Part shown: positions 1 through 5,252 of the stretch, one piece after another
How positions within the stretch are numbered: the stretch's first letter is position 1
Layout of the letters: every line of letters starts with the position of its first letter
NCBI GenBank assembly: GCA_007570905.1
Contig: RKSI01000126.1
Coordinates: forward strand, 1-5,252
DNA: 5,252 bases
Source of the DNA: Gammaproteobacteria bacterium
GTDB lineage: Bacteria; Pseudomonadota; Gammaproteobacteria; Poriferisulfidales; Oxydemutatoraceae
Direction: 5' to 3'
Translations under genes and position numbers: made by a program
The notes under the pieces: model-generated
Told to the model about the DNA's origin: nothing
Databases searched by the model: none
What the model saw: only the letters and a program-made list of their open reading frames with translations

Positions 1-17
1 CCGCCTGCCTCGCGGCG

Positions 18-61
18 CGGCGCGGCCCGTAAATCACGCCGCCGTCAAAGGCCGGGCGCGG
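18..61. repeat. Degenerate direct repeat, copy A
   Basis: The plus-strand core at 30-60 (TAAATCACGCC, then CCGTCAAA and CCGGGCGCG) matches 200-230 at 28 of 31 positions, 170 bases away; a CGGCGCGG block just before it is shared too. Similarity continues weakly to about 75. It is non-coding and its function is unknown. Shorter relatives of the GAAGGCCGGGCAC part occur at 145-160 and at 275-288, the latter within the 3' end of the nuclease gene. Confidence 0.65.
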
Positions 62-187
62 TGGCGCGGGCGGCACGCAAGCGCGGCGCGGGCGTGCAAA
101 CAAGGCCCGCCAACGACAACCGCCACAGCAAACGCGGCATGGCCGCAAAAGACCGGGCACGACGAAATCCGGCAAACACGACAAACG

Positions 188-231
188 CGGCGCGGAGAGT
201 AAATCACGCCACCGTCAAAAACCGGGCGCGG
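188..231. repeat. Degenerate direct repeat, copy B
   Basis: Second copy of the element at 18-61, sharing 28 of 31 core bases and the preceding CGGCGCGG block. On the minus strand this copy includes the T run of the candidate terminator (217-221), which copy A lacks. A short CACAGCAAA word also recurs nearby, at 124-132 and 244-252. Confidence 0.65.
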
Positions 232-240
232 CGGCTCCGG
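217..240 (-). terminator. Weak candidate intrinsic terminator after the nuclease gene
   Basis: About 25 bases past the nuclease stop, the minus strand reads CCGGAGC, then CGCCGC, then GCCCGG (240-222), followed by five T residues (221-217). The arms can pair over six base pairs with one bulged A and a 6-base loop. The short imperfect stem makes this only a candidate, but the T run is unusual for this DNA and the place fits the end of the operon. The corresponding repeat copy near position 50 lacks the T run. Confidence 0.35.
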
Positions 241-264
241 CAACACAGCAAATGTGCAAACTCC

Positions 265-1104
265 TCAATCGCCGGTGAAGGCCGGGCACATTGGTTTCCA
301 GCCGCACCAGTCGCACAGGGGGTTGGGGGACGGCGGCCATTGTTTCAGGCGGTTCAGGCGGCGGCGGTTGTCGGCGAGGTAGTCGAGCACCATCCGTTCA
401 ATGTCGGGCGTGAAAGTTTCCGACAGGCATTGCGGGCGGTCGCGCAGGAAAACCGCGGCGCCTTCCACATCGGGCGTGGCATAGCGGTATCTCATCCATA
501 TCGCGTAAATGCCCAGTTGCACTTTCTGGTTCAGAAAGTCGTCGTGGTATTCGGGCTTCGGCATGCGCCCGCTCTTCCAGTCCCACAGCATCAGCCGCCC
601 GCCGGCGTCGCGCGACAGCAGGTCGTAGCGCCCGCGTATCAGCATCTCGTCGGTGCTGATTTGCAGCGCGCCCTCCACCGCCGCCACCTCGCTGCCGGCG
701 AGGCGCTGCGCCACGAACTCGTTGAAGTTGGCGGCGATGCGCTCGAGGCGCGCAACAAAGTCGTCAAACACGGCGCCGCGCCGCACAATCCGGTATGGCT
801 CGCGCAAACGCCCCTGCCACTGAAACGACAACTGAAACTTGCGAAGCAGGCCGGCGACATCCAGCCGGTCGTCGCCGATGGCGCCGCCGCGCGCGGCGAT
901 GGCCTTGAACCAGTCTTCGGCGCACGAATGAAAAAAACTGCCGACGGCGGTCTCAATGCTGACAAACGCCGCCTCGTCCTTCGGGCGCTCCAGATGGTTC
1001 TTGAAATAGCGGTACAAACACGAGGCGTCCTTGACGCGCGAGATGGTAATCACGCGCTCTTCGGGAACGCTGTCAAAGCGGTCGGCGACCGACAGCACTT
1101 TCAT
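265..1104 (-). CDS. RecB/Cas4-type PD-(D/E)XK nuclease with probable 4Fe-4S cluster
   Basis: This is a 279-residue stand-alone nuclease-domain protein of the PDDEXK_1/RecB-Cas4 kind, a likely DNA exonuclease or repair factor. Motifs in order: GSFFH (55-59, motif I His), E145 in AVEGALQI, GRYDLL (158-163, motif II Asp161), LWDWKSG (173-179, Asp175 and Lys177 of the (D/E)xK pair) and QLGIY (196-200, the QxxxY motif). Cysteines C29 near the N-terminus and C264, C267 and C273 (CDWCGWKPMC) have the one-plus-three layout of the Fe-S cluster in Cas4 and AddB. The helicase half of RecB/AddB is absent, and I see no cas genes or CRISPR repeats in the window, so a cas4 symbol is not justified. The ATG at 1104 overlaps the folP TGA as ATGA; no clear ribosome-binding site is seen, so translation probably depends on coupling. 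All catalytic residues look intact. Confidence 0.85.
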   Translation of the reverse strand: MKVLSVADRFDSVPEERVITISRVKDASCLYRYFKNHLERPKDEAAFVSIETAVGSFFHSCAEDWFKAIAARGGAIGDDRLDVAGLLRKFQLSFQWQGRLREPYRIVRRGAVFDDFVARLERIAANFNEFVAQRLAGSEVAAVEGALQISTDEMLIRGRYDLLSRDAGGRLMLWDWKSGRMPKPEYHDDFLNQKVQLGIYAIWMRYRYATPDVEGAAVFLRDRPQCLSETFTPDIERMVLDYLADNRRRLNRLKQWPPSPNPLCDWCGWKPMCPAFTGD

Positions 1105-2147
1105 TGCGCCGCGCCCCGGCCTGCGTTGCGGCCCGCGCCGCCGCCCTTGCTTGCGCCGCCGCCCTCGCCCGCGCCGCCGCCCTCGCCCGCGTTGCGGCCT
1201 GCGCCGCCGCCATTGCTTGCGCCCGCGCCCGCGCTGCGGCCCGCGCCCCGGCCTTCGTTGCCGCCTGCGCCGCCGCCTTTGCCGCCGCCTTTGCCCGCAC
1301 CCTTGCCATTGCCTGCGGCGCCGCCTGCGCCCTCGCCTTGCAGCGCGTTCATCAGGTCAAGCGCCTGGCGGTGCTGCCACACATCGTGGACGCGGAAAAC
1401 CGCGACGCCGGCCTGCGCGCCGAGCACCGTGACGGCGACGCCGGCGGCGACGCGCGCGGCGGCGTCGGCGGCGCGGCAGAACTGGCCCATGAAACGCTTG
1501 CGGCTGGCGCCCAGCAGCAGCGGAAAGCCGAGGCCGGTGAATGCGCGCAGGTTGTTAATCAGCGCCAGGTTGTGCGCCGTCGTCTTGCCGAAACCGATGC
1601 CGGGGTCAAGCAGGATGTCGGCGCGCGCGACGCCGCGCGCCATCGCGTGCTCGGCGCGCGCCGCCAGGAACGCGCGCACCTCGCCCACGACATCATCATA
1701 GCGCGGGTCTTCCTGCATGGTCTGCGGGTCTTTCTGCATATGCATCAGGCAGACCGGCACGCGCCGCGCCGCCGCCAGTTCCAGGATTTCCGGGTCTTCG
1801 CGCCCCGCCGACACATCGTTGATCATGCCGGCGCCGGCATCAAGCGCGGCCTCGGCGACCGCCGCCAGCGTCGTGTCTATGCTGACCAGCGGGCGCGGGC
1901 GGCGTTCGCAAATCGCGGCGACGGCGTCCAGCACCCGCGCCTTCTGCTCCGCGGCGGGCACGCGCGCGGCGCCGGGGCGCGTGGATTCGCCGCCGATGTC
2001 GATGATGTCGGCGCCCTCTTCCAGCATCTGTTCGGCGCGGCGCAACGCCTTGCCGGTGTCGTCATAGAGGCCGCCGTCGGAGAAACTGTCCGGCGTCAGA
2101 TTCAATATGCCCATCAGCCGCGGCGCGCCGCCGTCGCCGTGCTTCAT
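1101..2147 (-). CDS. folP: Dihydropteroate synthase with Gly-rich C-terminal tail
   Basis: The enzyme joins p-aminobenzoate to 6-hydroxymethyl-dihydropterin pyrophosphate in folate synthesis (cytosol; the sulfonamide target). The core is complete: MGILNLTPDSFSDGG (12-26), DIGGESTRPGA (50-60), SIDTT (89-93), INDVSAG (109-115), LLDPGIGFGKT (179-189), GASRKRF (213-219) and RVHDV (252-256). The ATG at 2147 was chosen because it puts the first motif at the usual distance, has GGAG seven bases upstream and overlaps the preceding small ORF as ATGA; the frame stays open further upstream to 2300, but that stretch is antisense-like and unlike DHPS. At 348 residues it is about 70 longer than the usual 270-285; the excess is a Gly/Ala/Asn-rich tail (271-348) after the normal end of the TIM barrel. 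The usual partner glmM is not adjacent. The TGA overlaps the nuclease ATG. Confidence 0.95.
   Translation of the reverse strand: MKHGDGGAPRLMGILNLTPDSFSDGGLYDDTGKALRRAEQMLEEGADIIDIGGESTRPGAARVPAAEQKARVLDAVAAICERRPRPLVSIDTTLAAVAEAALDAGAGMINDVSAGREDPEILELAAARRVPVCLMHMQKDPQTMQEDPRYDDVVGEVRAFLAARAEHAMARGVARADILLDPGIGFGKTTAHNLALINNLRAFTGLGFPLLLGASRKRFMGQFCRAADAAARVAAGVAVTVLGAQAGVAVFRVHDVWQHRQALDLMNALQGEGAGGAAGNGKGAGKGGGKGGGAGGNEGRGAGRSAGAGASNGGGAGRNAGEGGGAGEGGGASKGGGAGRNAGRGAAQ
1104..1337 (-). repeat. Low-complexity in-frame tandem repeats (Gly-rich FolP tail)
   Basis: This segment encodes FolP residues 271-348, mostly Gly and Ala with Asn, Lys, Arg and Glu. An 18-bp unit (plus strand GCGCCGCCGCCCTCGCCC) occurs twice perfectly in tandem at 1153-1170 and 1171-1188, with a 15/18 copy at 1135-1152. 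A 30-bp block at 1123-1152 recurs at 1189-1218 with 28 of 30 matches (protein GGGAGRNAG). The coding strand is G-rich: four GGG runs fall in 1162-1188, a possible G-quadruplex motif with loops of 3, 9 and 3 bases. It is very like the insert in the hydrolase gene upstream. Confidence 0.9.
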
Positions 2148-2251
2148 CGCAATGCTCCGCGGGGCATGTATGCGCGCAGGCGGCTGCCGGCGCAAAACGC
2201 CGTTCGGTCTTTGCAAAAGGCAATTTTGCGCGGCGCGCCGTTGCGCTTCAT
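2144..2251 (-). CDS. Possible 35-residue small ORF on the duplicated hydrolase tail
   Basis: An ATG at 2251 overlaps the hydrolase TGA (ATGA), and a TGA at 2146-2144 overlaps the folP ATG (ATGA), so this frame bridges the two genes exactly. It has GGAG seven bases before the ATG. The predicted product begins MKRNGAPRKIAF and is a diverged copy of the C-terminal 30 or so residues of the hydrolase; its first residues also resemble the folP N-terminus (MK..GAPR). It has no domain or signal of its own. The simplest reading is a by-product of the tandem duplication that keeps ribosomes moving from the hydrolase to folP, rather than a functional peptide. The open frame and overlaps are seen; translation is inferred. 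Confidence 0.3.
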   Translation of the reverse strand: MKRNGAPRKIAFCKDRTAFCAGSRLRAYMPRGALR

Positions 2252-2355
2252 GGCGACGCTCCGCGGCGCGTGTACACGCGCAGGCGGTTGCCGATGTCAA
2301 ACGCCATCCGGTCTTCGCCGAAGACGACCTTGCCCGGTTCGCCGCCGATGCGCGC
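2148..2355 (-). repeat. Imperfect tandem duplication (period 104 bp) of the hydrolase tail and downstream start signal
   Basis: Copy 1 (about 2252-2355) holds the last codons of the MBL hydrolase; copy 2 (about 2148-2251) lies between it and folP. The best-matching 78 bases align without gaps (plus strand 2246-2323 against 2142-2219) with 61 matches, about 78%. Beyond this, homology fades but continues over about 24 more bases (15 matches). Both copies keep GGAG (2262-2259 and 2158-2155), a 7-base spacer and ATGAAG. Translated in the matching frame, copy 2 reads FCKDRTAF...SRLRAY beside the gene's FGEDRMAF...NRLRVY. As 104 is not a multiple of three, the copy lies in a different frame from the hydrolase. 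Confidence 0.88.
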
Positions 2356-3395
2356 GAGGATGTCGTCCTTGCCGACGCCGAAGATCAGCGGGTGCACCAG
2401 CGCCGTCATGCGCGGTTTGGTCTCGCGCACGACGCGCGCCACTTCCTCCGGCGTGGAGTGGTAATTCATCACGCGCGCAAGGCGCGGGTTGGCGCGTTGC
2501 AGCGCTTTGGAGGCGGCGGCGATTTCATGCACCAGCAGGTCGGCGCCGCGCGCGTGCGCGACCACCGCCGGCGAATAACCGGTGTCGCCGGAGATGACCG
2601 CCGAGCGCCCGCGATAATCCACGCGGTAGCCGAACGACGGCTTCACCGTGCCGTGGCTGACCGTGAACACGGTAACCTTCAGGTCGCCGCGCCGCCACAC
2701 CATGCCGCCGCCGTTGCCGCCGTCCTTGCCGCTGGCCTCGCCGCTGGCCTCGCCGCTGCTCTTGCCGCCGCCGCTGCTGCCGTTGCCCGTGCCGCCGCCG
2801 CCCGTGCCGCCGCCCGTGCCGCCGCCACTGCTGCCTTTGCCCTTGCCCTTGCCTTTGCTCTTGCCGTTGCCTTTGCTCTTGCCGTTGCCCGCGCCGCCGC
2901 CTTCGTCGCCTTCGCCGCCTTCGCCGATGTCAATTTCAACGGCGCGGAAAACGGCGCCGTCCGGCGGCAGCCCGGTGTACGACAGGCGCAGTTCAATGTC
3001 GCGTTTGTATGCCTGTTCCAGATGGCGCAGGTGCGCGGCGATGCCCGCCGGGCCGTGCACTTCCAGCGGCTGCGCGCGCCCGTAAATCCAGCCCGACAGC
3101 AGCAGGTCGGGCAGGCCGACGATGTGGTCGTAATGCAGGTGTGTGATGAACACCGTGCGCAGGTCGGCGAAGTCCAGGCCCAGTTCGGCCACGCGCTGCG
3201 CGACGCCGCGCCCGGCGTCAAACAGCAGTTTGTCATTGCCGGCCTCAACCAGCACCGCCTGGCCGAAGCGCGACACCTCCGGGCGCGGCGTGCCGGTGCC
3301 GAGCAGCGTAACCACCATCACATCGGCGGCGGCGCGCGCGCACACGGCGCACAACAACAACGCGAACAACACCCGCGCCGCCGCCGCCCGCGCCC

Positions 3396-3399
<4 letters not shown>
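2248..3399 (-). CDS. Secreted metallo-beta-lactamase-fold hydrolase, AtsA/RNase Z-like, with Gly-rich insert
   Basis: This is a 383-residue Zn-dependent hydrolase. Visible motifs are an LGTGTPRP start to the fold (33-40), HLHYDH (87-92), HG before SFGYRV (H249), GDTGYS (D272), YHSTPEE (H314) and LVH (H336); together these are the full ligand and catalytic set of RNase Z/AtsA-like enzymes. The GLPDLLLSGW and EVHGPAG stretches resemble the arylsulfatase AtsA-like branch more than tRNase Z. The substrate cannot be read from sequence. I chose GTG at 3399: it overlaps the lepA TGA as GTGA, has AGGTGG four bases upstream, and yields a signal peptide (Arg-rich start, VLFALLLCAVC core, probable cut near ARAAA/D), implying the periplasm. 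An upstream ATG at 3531 would bury the signal inside lepA and is disfavoured. Residues 160-233 are a Gly/Ser/Lys-rich insert between two catalytic motifs. The TGA overlaps an ATG on the duplicated junction. Confidence 0.88.
2701..2922 (-). repeat. Low-complexity in-frame tandem repeats (Gly/Ser/Lys/Asn-rich insert of the MBL hydrolase)
   Basis: This segment encodes residues 160-233 of the hydrolase, almost entirely Gly with Ser, Lys, Thr, Asn and Glu. It contains perfect tandem repeats: an 18-bp unit twice at 2851-2868 and 2869-2886 (plus strand GCCTTTGCTCTTGCCGTT), a 12-bp unit CCCGTGCCGCCG at 2786-2797, 2801-2812 and 2813-2824, and a 12-bp unit GCCGCTGGCCTC at 2728-2739 and 2740-2751. All units are multiples of three, so the frame is kept. 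The family normally has only a short loop between the upstream VEIDIG strand and the downstream LKVTVFTVSHG strand; the insert probably forms a flexible, basic surface loop. Confidence 0.9.
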
Positions 3400-5186
<1,787 letters not shown>

Positions 5187-5196
5187 TGTGAAAAGA

Positions 5197-5208
5197 CGAT
5201 TATAATCG
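5197..5208 (-). promoter_or_regulatory. Candidate lepA promoter: TATAAT -10 box inside a 12-bp perfect palindrome
   Basis: On the minus strand a perfect -10 hexamer TATAAT lies at 5204-5199, at the centre of the palindrome CGATTATAATCG. It is a rare AT-rich patch in very GC-rich DNA. With the usual spacing, transcription would begin about 4-6 bases before the lepA ATG at 5186, giving a nearly leaderless mRNA. This fits the absence of a ribosome-binding site in CGTCTTTTCACA before the ATG. The best-placed -35 (TTCCGC, 17 bases upstream) is poor, so an activator or operator role for the palindrome is possible. Its role is inferred; the box and palindrome are seen directly. Confidence 0.55.
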
Positions 5209-5252
5209 CACAGGCGGCCCGGCGGAACCTCCGGCCCGCAACGGCGGCAACG

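Larger units (their letters stand above)
1..264. other. Non-coding, repeat-bearing region downstream of the operon
   Basis: I see no gene I can support here. The minus-strand frame of the nuclease stays open past its TGA down to another TGA at 34-36, giving about 76 codons of Cys- and Ala-rich sequence, but this has no recognisable motif and is expected by chance in GC-rich DNA. The region holds the paired direct repeats, several shorter related words about 60-100 bases apart, and the candidate terminator. It could be decayed coding sequence or an intergenic repeat family. Confidence 0.5.

Noticed and set aside
18..240. CRISPR array, suggested by repeats near a Cas4-like nuclease
   Set aside because: Only two good copies 170 bases apart, no regular spacing and no short uniform spacers.
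34..246. Minus-strand 70-codon frame after the nuclease, in frame with it
   Set aside because: No motifs, overlaps the degenerate repeats and candidate terminator, and the nuclease is already complete with its C-terminal cysteines before the TGA; readthrough is not supported.
61..1701. Long plus-strand open frame (546 codons)
   Set aside because: It runs antisense to the nuclease and folP; its product is Arg/Ala/Pro-rich with no motifs, a shadow of GC-rich codons on the other strand.
2148..2300. N-terminally extended folP starting at 2300
   Set aside because: The extra 51 residues derive from the out-of-frame hydrolase tail and its duplicate and do not resemble DHPS; ATG at 2147 has a ribosome-binding site and fits the family.
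1104..2597. Long plus-strand open frame (497 codons)
   Set aside because: Antisense to folP and the hydrolase, low complexity, no recognisable domain; both opposite genes have complete family motifs.

Overview
The window looks like an ordinary chromosomal segment of a high-GC bacterium (roughly two-thirds G+C judged by eye). The LepA sequence is of the proteobacterial type and closest in feel to gamma/betaproteobacteria, but I cannot place it lower than that. All supported genes lie on the minus strand, so the operon reads from the right end of the window to the left, and all four main genes end in TGA.

Read in transcription order: lepA (5186-3396), encoding the back-translocating ribosomal GTPase EF4, starts a few bases after a consensus -10 box. 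A secreted AtsA/RNase Z-like metallo-beta-lactamase-fold hydrolase (3399-2248) follows with a GTGA overlap. A duplicated junction of about 104 bp (2148-2355) carries a second copy of the hydrolase tail and start signal and makes a 35-codon ORF. Then come folP (2147-1101, dihydropteroate synthase) and a RecB/Cas4-type PD-(D/E)XK nuclease with four cysteines placed to hold an Fe-S cluster (1104-265). Every junction is a 4-base start/stop overlap (GTGA or ATGA), which implies one co-translated transcript. A weak candidate terminator lies just past the nuclease stop, and the remaining left end (1-264) is non-coding with degenerate direct repeats.

The four proteins do not form an obvious pathway: translation quality control, an exported hydrolase, folate synthesis and a DNA nuclease. 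The grouping is also not the common lepA-lepB-rnc-era or ftsH-folP-glmM arrangement. The most striking features are structural. Two neighbouring genes carry Gly-rich low-complexity segments built from perfect in-frame 12- or 18-bp tandem repeats: an insert inside the hydrolase domain and a 78-residue tail on FolP. The ribosome-binding/start module between hydrolase and folP is tandemly duplicated. I see no mobile element, CRISPR array, tRNA or rRNA.
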